Source: Rhodobacter aestuarii (GTDB lineage Bacteria; Pseudomonadota; Alphaproteobacteria; Rhodobacterales; Rhodobacteraceae). From it: DNA of 64,000 nucleotides. Position numbers and translations under genes: made by a program. The notes below the pieces were generated by a model. It did not search any database. It was not told where the DNA came from and was given only the letters and a program-made list of their open reading frames with translations. The stretch covers positions 164,585-228,584 of the forward strand of contig NZ_FTOG01000009.1 of assembly GCF_900156655.1 (NCBI RefSeq). The letters run 5' to 3'. Of the stretch, positions 44,846 to 54,777 are shown piece by piece (the first letter of the stretch is position 1; the number at the start of each line of letters is the position of its first letter).

Positions 44846-44944
44846 GAAGAATTTTCCTCCGTTTTGCCGGGGGTGAACGCGATCCTTCAAGCCGCAGTTT
44901 AGCCTAGTGGCGAATCCCCCTGCCGCGCAACACCGCAATATAAA

Positions 44945-44968
44945 AGGCGCCGCCTTGCGGCAGCGCCT
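44945..44968 (-). terminator. Terminator of the nitroreductase gene
   Basis: A 10-bp stem (44945-44954 with 44959-44968, one G-U pair) around TTGC is followed on the minus strand by TTTTAT, about 25 bases beyond the stop codon at 44993. Confidence 0.8.
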
Positions 44969-44992
44969 CGCAAAACAGGGGGTTTTGCGCGC

Positions 44993-45625
44993 TCAGTCGA
45001 TCCGCGTGACCAGCTCGCTCAGCGGCTTACGCACTTTCTTCATGCCCAAGAGCCAGTCACCCTCGTTGGCGCGGTAGCCCAGCGGCATCAGCGTAACCGA
45101 GCGCAGGCCCTTTTCGCGCAGGCCAAGGATTTCGTCGACTTTTGCGGGGTCGAACCCTTCCATCGGGGTGGCATCCACCTCTTCTTCGGCGGCTTGGGCC
45201 AGCGCGATGCCAAAAGCGATATAGGCTTGGCGCGCGGCATGGTCGAAGTTCACCTCCGCCGGGCGGGGCAGGAATTGCGCTTTGAGGTTGTCATAGTACG
45301 GCGTGACCATTTCGCGCGGGATACCGCGCTCCGCCACGGTGTGATCGACCACAGCCTCAATGCGCGCGTCGGTGTAATTGTCCCAAGCGGCAAAAACGAT
45401 CAGATGCGAACCATCGGTGACTTGGGCCTGATCATAGGCGGCCCCGCGAAGTTGCGCGCGCAGATCGGCATTGGTGATCACCAGAATTTCAAAGGGCTGA
45501 AGCCCCGAAGAGGTCGGCGCAAGCTGCGCCGCAGCCAGAATGCGGGCCACCTTCTCTTCCGGCACGGCTTTGGCCGGGTCCATCTTTTTGGTGGCGTAGC
45601 GCCAGTTGAGCGTGTCGATCAGCAT
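44993..45625 (-). CDS. Nitroreductase-family NAD(P)H oxidoreductase
   Basis: This 210-residue FMN-dependent enzyme of the NfsB/NfnB group has RYATKKMDPAKAVPEEKV near residue 9, the FMN-binding region LAPTSSGLQPFEILVI (about 38-53), and the conserved GFDPAKVDEILGLREKGLRSVTLMPLGYRA near the C-terminus. These enzymes reduce quinones and nitroaromatics with NAD(P)H. The gene has its own terminator and appears monocistronic. The natural substrate is unknown. Confidence 0.9.
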   Translation of the reverse strand: MLIDTLNWRYATKKMDPAKAVPEEKVARILAAAQLAPTSSGLQPFEILVITNADLRAQLRGAAYDQAQVTDGSHLIVFAAWDNYTDARIEAVVDHTVAERGIPREMVTPYYDNLKAQFLPRPAEVNFDHAARQAYIAFGIALAQAAEEEVDATPMEGFDPAKVDEILGLREKGLRSVTLMPLGYRANEGDWLLGMKKVRKPLSELVTRID

Positions 45626-45745
45626 GAGGGGTCCTTATTGCGCGATCTTGGAAGGAGCCGCAGATTAGACGCACCCAAAAACCGCACAATGGCAAGTTCT
45701 GCGCAATGGCGCACGGACCCCATGCGCGGCGGCACAGAGTCAGGC

Positions 45746-46084
45746 TTAAAGCCCGGTCACGAAGACGCTGGAGATATCGAAGTAAAGATCGCGGTTCTCG
45801 CCCGCCTTTTCCAGCGTCAGCACATCCACCGCGCGGCCCGAGGGTTGCATCATCAGCCCCTGCGTTTGCACCTGCCAACCGGGGAAATGCTCCGAAACAT
45901 AGGCGTATTCGGCGGCAACGCTGCTGGCCGGGATGGCGCTGGCGGGGCTGGTGCCGGGGGGCTCGGCAACCTCTACAGGCGGCGGGGTCACGGTCACCGG
46001 TGCGGGGGCAGATGGCGCCTCCATGCAAGCCGAAAGCGCCGCTGCGAGCCCGCAAAGCAGAACGGAAGACCCAATACCCTTCAT
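45746..46084 (-). CDS. Small lipoprotein of unknown function
   Basis: This 112-residue protein has a lipobox (AAALSAC, Cys near residue 20) after MKGIGSSVLLCGLAAALS. A Pro/Thr/Val-rich linker (APVTVTPPPVEVAEPPG) leads to a small domain (YVSEHFPGWQVQTQGL and ENRDLYFDISSVFVTGL). It is probably anchored in a membrane on the periplasmic side. I recognise no family. Position near cmk is not informative. Confidence 0.7.
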   Translation of the reverse strand: MKGIGSSVLLCGLAAALSACMEAPSAPAPVTVTPPPVEVAEPPGTSPASAIPASSVAAEYAYVSEHFPGWQVQTQGLMMQPSGRAVDVLTLEKAGENRDLYFDISSVFVTGL

Positions 46085-46117
46085 GAAACCCTCTTTATCT
46101 TTTGGTTTGGCGACGAT

Positions 46118-46714
46118 TCACGCCATCGCCTTTGCAATCAAATCACAAGCGGCGGCCACGGCGGCCTCGATGCTCATGTCAGAGGTATCAATCTGCACCG
46201 CATCCTCGGCGGGTTTGAGTGGCGCATCGGCGCGGTTCATATCCCGCTCATCGCGGGCGCGGACCTCGGCCAAGACCTGCGCCTCATCGCCGCCCAGTTC
46301 CAGCCAGCGGCGATGCGCCCGTACCTCGGCAGAGGCGGTGACAAAAAGCTTCACCTCCGCCGTGGGGCAAATCACCGTGCCAATATCGCGGCCATCAAGC
46401 ACCGCACCGCCCGCACGGCGGGCAAAATCGCGCTGATAGTCAAGCAGGGCTTGGCGCACCTCGGGGATCACCGCGACCTTGGAAGCCGCCTGCCCCGCTG
46501 CAAGCGTGCGCAGATCCGCGCGCGCAAGGTCTGCAGGCGTCAGGCTGCGCGCGGCCGCGACCGGGTCCAGCCCCTCTGCCTCGGCCTTCACCCCAACGGC
46601 ACGGTAAAGCGCGCCGGTATCAAGATGCGCGAAGCCGAACTTTTCCGCCACCGCGCGCGACAGCGTGCCTTTACCCGCCGCAGCGGGCCCATCAATCGCG
46701 ACTGTGAACTGCAT
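46118..46714 (-). CDS. cmk: Cytidylate kinase
   Basis: This 198-residue enzyme phosphorylates (d)CMP to (d)CDP. The P-loop [17 protein letters not shown] is at residues 7-23, and [12 protein letters not shown] and [12 protein letters not shown] are the CMP-binding segments. The length is slightly short for the family but complete. It sits between aroA and rpsA in the common aroA-cmk-rpsA order, although rpsA is a few genes away here. Confidence 0.94.
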   Translation of the reverse strand: MQFTVAIDGPAAAGKGTLSRAVAEKFGFAHLDTGALYRAVGVKAEAEGLDPVAAARSLTPADLARADLRTLAAGQAASKVAVIPEVRQALLDYQRDFARRAGGAVLDGRDIGTVICPTAEVKLFVTASAEVRAHRRWLELGGDEAQVLAEVRARDERDMNRADAPLKPAEDAVQIDTSDMSIEAAVAAACDLIAKAMA

Positions 46715-46818
46715 ACGGCCCTCTCGTTTTCTCCGCAGCGCCTTCAGCGGGGATATTTATGGCAAGATGAAAAACACTTTCAGCTTGCCGGAATAGCCCC
46801 ACAGAACGTCTCGCTTTC

Positions 46819-48165
46819 TTACTCTGCGCGCGTGATCGTAGCGCCGAGCCCGCGCATCAGCTCTTCAAACACCGGGAAAGAGGTCGCAATCGGCGAGCCG
46901 TCATCCACCGTGATCGGTTGCTGACTTGCAAGCCCGAGCACCAAAAAGCTCATCGCGATACGGTGGTCGATATGGGTTGCCACCGTCGCGCCGCCCGGAA
47001 CGCCATCCGGCCCAAGGCCATGCACGATCAGCGTGTCCTCGTCTTCCTCAATTTTGACGCCGCAAGCCTCAAGCCCGCGCGCCATCGCGTCGATCCGGTC
47101 GCTTTCCTTCACCCGCAACTCATGCACACCGGGCATGGTGGTGGTGCCACGCGCACAAGCCGCCACTGCCGCCAGCACCGGATATTCGTCAATTTGGCTT
47201 GCCGCGCGCGCGGCGGGCACGGTGATCCCCGTCAGCTCCGAATAACGTACGCGCAGATCGGCGACCGGTTCGCCGCCCTCTTCGCGCTCGTTCAGAAATT
47301 CGATATTTGCGCCCATTTCCTTGAGCGTCAGGAAGAGCCCATTACGGGTCGGGTTTTGGCTGACGCCCGGCACCATGATGTCAGAGCCCGGCACCAACAG
47401 CGCGGCGCAGACCGGGAAAGCGGCAGACGACGGGTCGCGCGGCACGGCTACCTTTTGCGCGGTCAGTTCCGGCTGGCCCTTGAGCGTGATCCGGTTGCCC
47501 TCGGGCGTTTCTTCCACCGTCACCTCGGCGCCAAAGCCGCGCAGCATCCGCTCGGTATGGTCGCGGGTGGGGGTTTTCTCAATCACCACGGTCTCGCCCG
47601 GCGCATTGAGCCCCGCGAGGAGCACCGCAGACTTCACCTGCGCCGAGGCCATCGGCGTGGTGTAGCACACCGGCACAGGTTCTGCCGCACCGACCACCGT
47701 CATCGGCAAACGACCGCCTTCACGGCCATAAGCCCGCGCGCCAAAGAGCGCGAGCGGGTCCGTCACCCGGCCCATCGGGCGTTTGCGCAGGCTCGCATCG
47801 CCCGTGAAAGTGGCGGTCAGCGCAGAACTCGCCATGCACCCCATGATCAGCCGCACCCCGGTGCCCGAATTGCCGCAATCAATCACCGCCTCGGGTTCGG
47901 CAAAGCCGCCCACGCCCACGCCCTCTACCGACCAAGCGCCGGGGCCATGTTGGGTGACCGTGGCGCCAAACGCCTGCATCGCCTTGGCGGTATCGAGCAC
48001 ATCTTGGCCTTCCAAAAGCCCGGTGATCTCGGTGCGCCCAACCGACAGCGCCCCCAAGATCAGCGCCCGATGCGAGATCGACTTGTCGCCCGGCACCTCG
48101 GCCACGCCCGAAAGCGGCCCGCCCTTGCGCGCGGTCATCAAAATAGGATCGCCGTGACCGGACAT
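46819..48165 (-). CDS. aroA: 5-enolpyruvylshikimate-3-phosphate synthase
   Basis: This 448-residue enzyme of the shikimate pathway joins phosphoenolpyruvate and shikimate-3-phosphate. Motifs include [21 protein letters not shown] near the start, [13 protein letters not shown] (about 95), and [16 protein letters not shown] with [13 protein letters not shown] near the C-terminus. The two-domain inside-out barrel length is correct. The ATG at 48165 is favoured; the frame extends upstream but without the family sequence. Sequence suggests the class II-like group seen in many alphaproteobacteria, a guess. Confidence 0.94.
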   Translation of the reverse strand: MSGHGDPILMTARKGGPLSGVAEVPGDKSISHRALILGALSVGRTEITGLLEGQDVLDTAKAMQAFGATVTQHGPGAWSVEGVGVGGFAEPEAVIDCGNSGTGVRLIMGCMASSALTATFTGDASLRKRPMGRVTDPLALFGARAYGREGGRLPMTVVGAAEPVPVCYTTPMASAQVKSAVLLAGLNAPGETVVIEKTPTRDHTERMLRGFGAEVTVEETPEGNRITLKGQPELTAQKVAVPRDPSSAAFPVCAALLVPGSDIMVPGVSQNPTRNGLFLTLKEMGANIEFLNEREEGGEPVADLRVRYSELTGITVPAARAASQIDEYPVLAAVAACARGTTTMPGVHELRVKESDRIDAMARGLEACGVKIEEDEDTLIVHGLGPDGVPGGATVATHIDHRIAMSFLVLGLASQQPITVDDGSPIATSFPVFEELMRGLGATITRAE

Positions 48166-48235
48166 GAAAAGCCTCCCTGATGGTTCGGCCTCCCATAGCG
48201 CAAGCCGCGCCCGCCTAAAAGCCCCAAGGGGCGGC

Positions 48236-48961
48236 TTAAGGTTTGCGGAAAGTGGCGTAATCGGGCACGCGACCTTCGCGCAGCGCCTTTTGTTCATAGC
48301 GGGTCGAGATCCAATCCTCCCACGCCGTGCCGGAATGCGCGATGAGCTCAAAGCCCGCTTTCGGCACTTCGCGCAAAGCTTGGCGCATGTAATCGGGAAT
48401 ATCGGTGGCGACGCGGAACTCCGCCCCCGGCGCAAGGCACCGATAAAGCGGCACAAGATGGTCTTGCGTAACAAAGCGGCGGCGATGATGGCGACGCTTT
48501 GGCCAAGGGTCGGGATAGTTCAAAAACGCTTTGGCAACCGAGCCCTCGGGCAGCACATCCATCACATCGCGCGCGTCCCCCGGCCAAACGGCAACGTTTT
48601 CCACGCCCGCCGCGCGAATTTTGCCCAAAAGCATCGCAACGCCATTGATGAAAGGCTCACAGCCCAGAATGTTGATCCCCGGATAGGTGGCGGCCATATG
48701 CACCATGTGCTCGCCGCCGCCAAAGCCAACCTCCAGCCAAAACGGCGCATCATTGCCAAAGATCGTCGCCGGATCGACCACATCCCGCTCAGGGTTTTCT
48801 TCGCGCGAAAAGCCCTGCGGGGTCAGCGTGTCGAGATCTTCGCCCAAGTAAACCTTTTGGCTTGGGCGCAGCGTTTTGCCTGCGCGGCGGCCATAGAAAT
48901 TGCGCCACTCCGGTTGCGGGGCGGCGGCGGTTTCCTCGGGGATGTTGGTCTCTTCGCTCAT
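48236..48961 (-). CDS. trmB: tRNA (guanine-N7-)-methyltransferase
   Basis: This 241-residue SAM-dependent methyltransferase adds m7G at position 46 of tRNAs. The SAM-binding motif [12 protein letters not shown] is near residue 74, and [21 protein letters not shown] [16 protein letters not shown] is the family's conserved motif (about 150). The start at 48961 (MSEETN) is used; a longer frame starts at 48997. In Rhodobacterales it is usually next to metK, but here three genes intervene. Confidence 0.95.
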   Translation of the reverse strand: MSEETNIPEETAAAPQPEWRNFYGRRAGKTLRPSQKVYLGEDLDTLTPQGFSREENPERDVVDPATIFGNDAPFWLEVGFGGGEHMVHMAATYPGINILGCEPFINGVAMLLGKIRAAGVENVAVWPGDARDVMDVLPEGSVAKAFLNYPDPWPKRRHHRRRFVTQDHLVPLYRCLAPGAEFRVATDIPDYMRQALREVPKAGFELIAHSGTAWEDWISTRYEQKALREGRVPDYATFRKP

Positions 48962-49003
48962 GGCCGCGCCTTTAGGGGGCTGTTGCGCCTCGGTCAAGCC
49001 TTC

Positions 49004-49467
49004 TCAACCGCGCCCGCGATAGGGGGCCACACCCTGATCGGGGATCCAAACACCTTCGGGCGGCGCCCCGGTTTGCCAAAAGACATCAATCGGAATGCCC
49101 CCGCGCGGATACCAATAGGCCCCGATGCGTAGCCATTTCGGCGCGAGCAGCTCCACCAGCTCAGCGCAATCTCAACGGAGCAGGTCTCGTGAAACACGCC
49201 ATGATTGCGGAAACTTGCCAGATAAAGCTTGAGAGATTTGCTCTCCACCAGCCAGTCACCGGGGATGTAATCAATCACGATATGGGCGAAATCAGGCTGC
49301 CCCGTGAGCGGGCACAGCGAGGTAAATTCCGGCGCGGTAAAGCGCACGGTATAATCGGTGCCCGGATGCGAGGCCGGCACACGCTCCAACACGGCCTCTT
49401 CCGGGGAGGTCGGCGCGGCGACAGATTGGCCCAATTGGGTCAAACCAGATGTATCGGTGCGTTCCAT
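49004..49467 (-). pseudogene. queF: queF-like gene interrupted by a frameshift
   Basis: The intact family protein would be about 154 residues. The first part starts [14 protein letters not shown] and includes the catalytic ETCSVEIA segment, preceded by [18 protein letters not shown]. Around 49162 the coding strand is one G short, so the frame moves and codes nonsense (WWSCSRRN), while the original continuation ([20 protein letters not shown], then [19 protein letters not shown] and a TGA at 49004) lies in the next frame. QueF reduces preQ0 to preQ1 for queuosine. The break could be real or an assembly error. Confidence 0.8.
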
Positions 49468-49532
49468 AAAATCTCTACCTTCAAAAATGTTGAAATCGCT
49501 GCTTTGGCAGGGCCACAGCTTCTCTCTTGAAC

Positions 49533-49847
49533 CTATTGACCGTTGCGGATCGCGCGCTGAATGATTGGTGCCACCGTCTGAGCAGAAATCCCTCGATCTT
49601 TGCAATAGGGCGTCACAAGCCAATCTGACACGCGTTTTTGCCCTTTACTCGCGTTACAGCCGCGGCAGCAAAGCGCAATATTGTCCTCACGGATGAGCGT
49701 CGCGTCATTGATGATATGCTCCCAACTCGGCCCAGATCTTGCAGAGACTTTGAAGGCCGTGAAAGCCGTTCCGCAGTAAACACAGACTTGGTCGCGCGCC
49801 CGCACCTTTGCCTCAAGCCATGCAGGGATGTTCCATCGGTTCGCCAC
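49533..49847 (-). CDS. Small HNH endonuclease
   Basis: This 104-residue HNH protein has VCVYCGTAF, then [37 protein letters not shown], containing paired CxxC zinc knuckles and the HNH active-site Asn/His. It resembles stand-alone HNH proteins found in mobile elements and phages. It lies between the YdcZ-like and queF genes on the same strand. The target is unknown. Confidence 0.85.
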   Translation of the reverse strand: MANRWNIPAWLEAKVRARDQVCVYCGTAFTAFKVSARSGPSWEHIINDATLIREDNIALCCRGCNASKGQKRVSDWLVTPYCKDRGISAQTVAPIIQRAIRNGQ

Positions 49848-49913
49848 AGAGGCACCTCCTGCTCTTAGACTTGCATCAAGGCGCGCGGGACAACGCCCCC
49901 GGGATTTGACGCA

Positions 49914-50360
49914 TTATCCGCGCATGATCAAGAAAAGCCCACTCGCCATCAGGCCAAGGCCCGCAGCGCGGGCGAGGCTGATCGGGCGTGCAATCGCCCC
50001 GAAAAGACCGAATTGGTCGATCAGCGCGGCGGAAATCATCTGCCCCATCAACACGAAGAACACCGCATTTCCCACGCCAAAGCGCGGCGCAACAAAGGTG
50101 ACAGAGAGCACGTAAAAACAAACCAGCAGCCCCGCCAAGAACAGATGGCGCGGTTGTGCGGGCACGTCACGCAGCGCCGTTGGCCCTGCGGTGACCAGCA
50201 TCACCACCACCGCGCCCGTTAAAGCGACGCAAAACAAAACAACCGCCGCCACCACGGGCGAGCCGATCCGTGTGCCGAGTTGCGCATTGAGCGCGGCCAA
50301 AACCGGAATTCCAATACCCGCGGCCAGCATCACTGCCGCGTAGCGCAAGCTCTCGCCCAT
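49914..50360 (-). CDS. YdcZ/DUF606-type DMT membrane protein
   Basis: This 148-residue protein has five hydrophobic segments (starting AVMLAAGIGIPVLAALNAQLG) and ends GLGLMASGLFLIMRG, a pattern of small multidrug/DMT-like proteins of the DUF606 family. A longer frame extends upstream to 50435, but the ATG at 50360 (MGESLRYAAVML) starts the first membrane helix. Substrate unknown. Confidence 0.75.
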   Translation of the reverse strand: MGESLRYAAVMLAAGIGIPVLAALNAQLGTRIGSPVVAAVVLFCVALTGAVVVMLVTAGPTALRDVPAQPRHLFLAGLLVCFYVLSVTFVAPRFGVGNAVFFVLMGQMISAALIDQFGLFGAIARPISLARAAGLGLMASGLFLIMRG

Positions 50361-50462
50361 GCGCACCTCCCATTTCTCCCATGGCAAGGCTCGCTGAACT
50401 GCGGCGCTGAGGCAAGCGATACTGCGCTGTTGCACCTCGCGCTACCTCAATACGCGCAAAGA

Positions 50463-50486
50463 AAAAGGGGGCCGAGGCCCCCTTTT
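50463..50486 (-). terminator. Terminator of metK
   Basis: AAAAGGGGGCC and GGCCCCCTTTT flank GA, forming a perfect hairpin (functional loop probably CGAG). On the minus strand it ends in TTTTTC, about 20 bases beyond the metK stop at 50507. Confidence 0.85.
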
Positions 50487-50506
50487 CGATCATATGTCGG
50501 ATCAGA

Positions 50507-51673
50507 TCAGAGCGCTTTTTTCAGCGCCTCGACCAGATCGGTGCGCTCCCACGAGAAGCCGCCGTCGGCTTCAGGCGCGCGGCCAAAGTGGCCGTAAGCG
50601 GCGGTGCGGGCATAGATCGGTTTGCACAGTTCAAGATGCTCGCGGATGCCGCGCGGGGTCAGGTCCATGCATTGGGCCACGATCCGCTCGATCTCGGATT
50701 CGGGCACTTCCCCCGTGCCATAGGTGTCGGCATAGATCGAAAGCGGTTTCGCCACCCCAATCGCATAGCTGACTTGGATGCAGCATTTCTTCGCCAGACC
50801 CGCCGCGACCACGTTTTTCGCCAGATAGCGCGCGGCATAAGCGGCCGAGCGGTCCACCTTGGTCGGGTCTTTGCCCGAGAACGCCCCGCCGCCGTGCGGC
50901 GCCGCGCCACCATAGGTGTCGACGATGATCTTACGGCCCGTCAGACCCGCGTCCCCATCGGGGCCACCAATCACAAAGGTTCCGGTCGGGTTCACCCACC
51001 ATTCGGTTTTTTCGTCGATCCAGCCCGAGGGCAGCACTTCGCGGATATAGGGTTCCACGATGGCGCGGATGTCATCCGAGGTTTGGCTTTCGTATTTGTG
51101 CTGGGTCGAGAGCACGATCGAGGTCACGCCGACGGGTTTGCCATTTTCGTAGCGCACCGAAAGCTGCGATTTCGCGTCGGGGCCAAGCGTCGCCGCCTCG
51201 CCAGATTTGCGCACCTCGGCCAAGCGACGCAGGATCGCATGGCTGTATTGGATCGGCGCGGGCATCAGCGCTTCGGTTTCATCGGTGGCGTAACCGAACA
51301 TGATACCTTGGTCGCCCGCCCCGTCTTTATCGACGCCTTGCGAGATATGCGCCGATTGCGGGTGCAGGTAGTTGGCGAAGTTCAGCGTCGCCCAGTGGAA
51401 GGCATCTTGCTCGTAGCCGATATCTTTCACGCAGTCGCGCACGATCCCGTCGATACGGGTCATGAATTCGGCAAGGCGCGTCTTGTCCGAAAGCCCCACT
51501 TCGCCACCAACGACCACCTGATTGGTGGTTGCGAAGGTTTCACAGGCGACACGGGCGTTGGGTTCTTCGGCAAGGAAGGCGTCGAGGACGGCATCAGAGA
51601 TGCGGTCGCAGACCTTGTCGGGATGGCCCTCCGAAACGGATTCGGAGGTGAAAACGTAGTTCGTGCGAGACAT
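50507..51673 (-). CDS. metK: S-adenosylmethionine synthase
   Basis: This 388-residue enzyme makes SAM from methionine and ATP. Motifs are [14 protein letters not shown] near the start, [19 protein letters not shown] near residue 250, and [11 protein letters not shown] (about 115). The ATG at 51673 (MSRTNY) is chosen because its ribosome-binding GGAG sits inside a SAM/SAH-type riboswitch, whereas an in-frame ATG at 51688 lies within the aptamer. The gene has its own terminator. Upstream is lnt. Its product is the riboswitch ligand, so feedback control is expected. Confidence 0.97.
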   Translation of the reverse strand: MSRTNYVFTSESVSEGHPDKVCDRISDAVLDAFLAEEPNARVACETFATTNQVVVGGEVGLSDKTRLAEFMTRIDGIVRDCVKDIGYEQDAFHWATLNFANYLHPQSAHISQGVDKDGAGDQGIMFGYATDETEALMPAPIQYSHAILRRLAEVRKSGEAATLGPDAKSQLSVRYENGKPVGVTSIVLSTQHKYESQTSDDIRAIVEPYIREVLPSGWIDEKTEWWVNPTGTFVIGGPDGDAGLTGRKIIVDTYGGAAPHGGGAFSGKDPTKVDRSAAYAARYLAKNVVAAGLAKKCCIQVSYAIGVAKPLSIYADTYGTGEVPESEIERIVAQCMDLTPRGIREHLELCKPIYARTAAYGHFGRAPEADGGFSWERTDLVEALKKAL

Positions 51674-51680
51674 TGAGAAG

Positions 51681-51728
51681 TGCTCCATTAGAGAAATGCT
51701 CCGTCCCGCCAGGAAGCCGTTGGAACGG
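51681..51728 (-). promoter_or_regulatory. SAM/SAH riboswitch upstream of metK
   Basis: The minus-strand leader contains AACGGCTTCCTGGCG, a pair of short helix arms (GTTCC with GGGAC), and AATGGAGCA, whose order and sequence match the short SAM/SAH riboswitch class. GGAG in the last segment is the metK ribosome-binding site eight bases before the ATG and pairs with GCTTCC to form the pseudoknot. Ligand binding would hide the site and lower translation. The identification rests on sequence pattern and location. Confidence 0.88.
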
Positions 51729-51738
51729 ATAATCCTGC

Positions 51739-53277
51739 CTAGACCTGCTTTTTACGGCGGTCAACGCGCGCAAAGCGCGCAGTGGCAAAAAGTGTCAGAG
51801 CCACGATCGCAAGCCCTTCGAGAAACGGGTAATCCCCCATTCCGGCATAGATCGTCACCGTGGCAGAGGGGGGCAGAGGCGCATCAATCACCCCCTGTTC
51901 CCCCATGGGCAGGCTTTCGACCATCCGCCCGCGCGCATCAATGAGCGCGCTCACCCCGGTATTGGCCGAACGCGCGAGCGGCAGGCCAAATTCGATCGAG
52001 CGAAACCGCGCTTGGGCGAGATGCTGATAGGGGCCGGAAGAGGTGCCAAACCATGCGTCATTGGTGATCTGCAACAGCCAATCGGGGCGCGGGTTCTTGC
52101 CTTGGATTTCATGGGCAAAGACCGCCTCATAGCAAATGAGCGGTTGTACGACACCGAGCGGGCCAAGGTCCAAAAGCGTGCGGTTCGCCCCCGCCGAATA
52201 GCCATTGCCCGCCTGCGCGGCAAAGGCGGTGATGCCGATTTTCGCGAACGCATCGCCAAAGGGGATGTATTCGCCAAAGGGAACCAGATGCACCTTGTCG
52301 TAAGTGGCGCTGACGGTGCCGCCCGCCCCCACCACAGCCAGCGAATTATAGTAGCGCATCCCCTCGCCCCGCTGGATGCCCAGCGCGACTGGGATGCCTT
52401 GCGCCGCCTCGGCCACCATCTCAAGCCCTGCGCCGGGACGGTTGAGCAAGAAGGGCACAGCCGTTTCCGGCCACAAGATCAAATCGGGCTTGGGCTTACC
52501 TTCGGCGGGCGGTTCGGCCGTCAGGTCCAGATGCCGGAAAAAGAACTCTTCGGCGTAGTCCGGGTCCCATTTCAGGTCTTGCGGCGCATTGGGCTGCAAG
52601 ATGCGCAGGTTGATAGGCGTTTCACGCTCCGGCAGCGGGTCTTTCAACCGCGCATCGCCACCCCACCAAAGAAGCCCCAAAACCACCGCTGCGACCAGAT
52701 CCGCCAGCCAGCGCTTGCCCGGCACCGGCACAAGCCAAGGGGCCGCCGCAATGCCCAAGGTCAAGAGCCCCAAGCCCAAGGCCCCTACGACCGAGGCCCA
52801 TTGCGCGACAGGTGTATCGAGCCAGATGTGGCCGAACAGCACCCAAGGAAAGCCGGTGAAGATGTAGCTGCGCGCGAAATCGGCGGCAAATAGGCCAAGC
52901 ACCATGCCCAGCGCGCGCGAGGGTTCGCCCGCGCCAAGTTTGGCCCCGAGCCCCATACCAAGCGCCCAAAACACCCCCACGCCCGACGCCATGAAGAAAA
53001 GGGCAAAAGGCGCCATCCAGCCATAAATCTCTGGCTCAACGAAGAACGGATCAATGATCCAGAACATCGTCACAAGGCCATAGCCCATGCCCGCCGCAAG
53101 CCCTGCCTTAAAAGGCGCGGTGCGCAACGCGAGCGGGAAAAGGAAGGTCAGCGCAATGAGCGCCAGCCACCAATGCCCAAAGGGTGCCTGCCCAAACGCC
53201 ACACCGGCACCAAGAAGGGCGGCGAGCCCCCAGACAAGCGGACGCCAAATCGGATTATAGCCAGCAGGTACGCGCAT
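51739..53277 (-). CDS. lnt: Apolipoprotein N-acyltransferase
   Basis: This 512-residue inner-membrane enzyme adds the third acyl chain to lipoproteins. Six N-terminal membrane helices (about 15-220) precede a periplasmic nitrilase-like domain. The catalytic Glu is in [14 protein letters not shown], the Lys is in [16 protein letters not shown] and the Cys is in LICYEAVF. The length is normal. It follows corC and precedes the metK riboswitch region in the conserved order. Confidence 0.95.
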   Translation of the reverse strand: MRVPAGYNPIWRPLVWGLAALLGAGVAFGQAPFGHWWLALIALTFLFPLALRTAPFKAGLAAGMGYGLVTMFWIIDPFFVEPEIYGWMAPFALFFMASGVGVFWALGMGLGAKLGAGEPSRALGMVLGLFAADFARSYIFTGFPWVLFGHIWLDTPVAQWASVVGALGLGLLTLGIAAAPWLVPVPGKRWLADLVAAVVLGLLWWGGDARLKDPLPERETPINLRILQPNAPQDLKWDPDYAEEFFFRHLDLTAEPPAEGKPKPDLILWPETAVPFLLNRPGAGLEMVAEAAQGIPVALGIQRGEGMRYYNSLAVVGAGGTVSATYDKVHLVPFGEYIPFGDAFAKIGITAFAAQAGNGYSAGANRTLLDLGPLGVVQPLICYEAVFAHEIQGKNPRPDWLLQITNDAWFGTSSGPYQHLAQARFRSIEFGLPLARSANTGVSALIDARGRMVESLPMGEQGVIDAPLPPSATVTIYAGMGDYPFLEGLAIVALTLFATARFARVDRRKKQV

Positions 53278-53284
53278 TCAGGTA

Positions 53285-54193
53285 TTACTCAGCCGGGGCC
53301 ACGCCAGGCAAACGCACCCGCAACCGCTTCACGCGGCGCGGATCGGCATCGACCACTTCAAATTCAACGCCGCTTTCGGCCACGATCACTTCGCCGCGCG
53401 CAGGCACACGGCCGATTTGCGTGACTACCAGACCGCCGAGCGTATCAACGTCGCCATGTTCTTCCGGGTCAGCCAATTGCATCCCGATCTCGGGTTCAAA
53501 TTCATCAAGCGGCGCACGGGCTTGCACGATCCATTGGCCGGGCTTTTCAAGCTTCCAAAGCCCGTCCTCGGCCTCGTCATGCTCGTCTTCGATCTCGCCG
53601 ATCACCTGTTCGATCAGGTCTTCAAGCGTGACCAGCCCATCGACCCCGCCATATTCATCAATCACCAGCGCCATATGGATGCGCTGCACCTGCATCTTTT
53701 GCAGCAACACACCAATCGGCATCGAAGGCGGCACATAAAGCAGCGGGCGCAGCAGTTTGCGCAGGGAAAACCGCCCCGAGCCCGCGCCAAAGCCCCAGCC
53801 AAGGGCGAGGTCTTTCAGGTGGACAAGCCCCATCGGGCTATCGAGCGTTTCTTTGAAAACGGGCAGCCGCGAATAGCCTTGCTCGCGAAACACCTCAACC
53901 AGCTCATCGCGGGTTGTGGTGATGGGCACCGCGACAATCTCAGCCTTGGGAATAGCAACATCGCCCACCCGCATTTTGCGCAGGTTGCCCAGCCCCGGCG
54001 GGCCTACAGGCGTGGCGGCGCTGTTGGCGGCCCCATCATGGTAGATTGTGTCAGTGTCATCCGAGTTGCCTCCAAGCGCGCCAAATATGCGCCCGAACAA
54101 CCCTCTAGACTGCGGCTCAGAACTACTCTCGCCAGCTTCGGGGTCCGAAGCGGGCACGGCGGCGGAATTACTTCCGTCTGCGACTTGTCCCAT
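53285..54193 (-). CDS. HlyC/CorC-family CBS-domain protein
   Basis: This 302-residue protein has two CBS domains (about residues 75-195; EIVAVPITTTRDELVEVFREQG and PMGLVHLKDLALGWG, RIHMALVIDEYGGVDGLVTLEDL) and the C-terminal CorC_HlyC domain (about 215-295; DTLGGLVVTQIGRVPARGEVI). It lacks the N-terminal membrane CNNM part, as in Mg2+/Co2+-efflux CorC. It belongs to the ybeY-corC-lnt cluster of envelope and RNA-processing genes. The acidic, Ser-rich N-terminus (GDSNSAAVPASDPEAGESSS-type) is low complexity. Confidence 0.88.
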   Translation of the reverse strand: MGQVADGSNSAAVPASDPEAGESSSEPQSRGLFGRIFGALGGNSDDTDTIYHDGAANSAATPVGPPGLGNLRKMRVGDVAIPKAEIVAVPITTTRDELVEVFREQGYSRLPVFKETLDSPMGLVHLKDLALGWGFGAGSGRFSLRKLLRPLLYVPPSMPIGVLLQKMQVQRIHMALVIDEYGGVDGLVTLEDLIEQVIGEIEDEHDEAEDGLWKLEKPGQWIVQARAPLDEFEPEIGMQLADPEEHGDVDTLGGLVVTQIGRVPARGEVIVAESGVEFEVVDADPRRVKRLRVRLPGVAPAE

Positions 54194-54223
54194 CTTACCT
54201 TTCCAAATGCAGCGGCTTTGCCG

Positions 54224-54724
54224 CTAAAGCTCATAGGGATTAGAAATTCCCAGAGCCGCCAAGATACGCACTTCACAGCTTTCCATCAACTGCGCGTCTG
54301 CGTCGCGGATATGGTCATAGCCCAGAAGATGCAAAACACCATGTACCATCAAATGTGTGACGTGATCGTGAACGGATTTGCCCGCTTCTTGGGCTTCACG
54401 CGCACAGGTCTCATAGGCGATGGCAATATCGCCCAGTTCAATCTCACCAAAAACATCCGCCACTGGCCTCTCAGGCACGCCGCCCGGCGCTTCGGCGCCG
54501 CGCTCTTCGGCGGGCCAACTTAGCACATTCGTGGGCGTGGGCTTGCCGCGAAACTCTTCATTCAATTCAGCAATTCGGGCGTCATCACAGCCCAAAACCG
54601 AAAGCGTCACACCCTCAGGCGCCACCCCCAAATCGGCGAGCACCGCGCGCGCGGCCACTTCACTGCGCGCGGCAAGGTCAAGAGACTCCCATCGCGGATC
54701 TTCGATATCAACTTCAATCTGCAT
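54224..54724 (-). CDS. ybeY: Endoribonuclease YbeY (rRNA maturation factor)
   Basis: This 166-residue metalloprotein has the motif HVTHLMVHGVLHLLGYDH (about 113-130), which supplies the three His zinc ligands of the H3xH5xH type. YbeY processes 16S rRNA and takes part in RNA quality control. The position between phoH and corC is conserved across proteobacteria. The ATG at 54724 agrees with family starts. Confidence 0.95.
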   Translation of the reverse strand: MQIEVDIEDPRWESLDLAARSEVAARAVLADLGVAPEGVTLSVLGCDDARIAELNEEFRGKPTPTNVLSWPAEERGAEAPGGVPERPVADVFGEIELGDIAIAYETCAREAQEAGKSVHDHVTHLMVHGVLHLLGYDHIRDADAQLMESCEVRILAALGISNPYEL

Positions 54725-54777
54725 CTGCGCGCGTTACTCTGCCCCCAAGGTTACAGCAAGACAAAAAGCATGCCAGC

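Noticed and set aside
45194..46924. Plus-strand frame of 576 residues over nitroreductase to aroA
   Set aside because: It runs through several strong minus-strand genes and has no supporting motif.
48994..49623. 209-residue frame as an intact QueF
   Set aside because: The C-terminal half is out of frame relative to the family, so it is treated as a frameshifted gene and its start is set at 49467.
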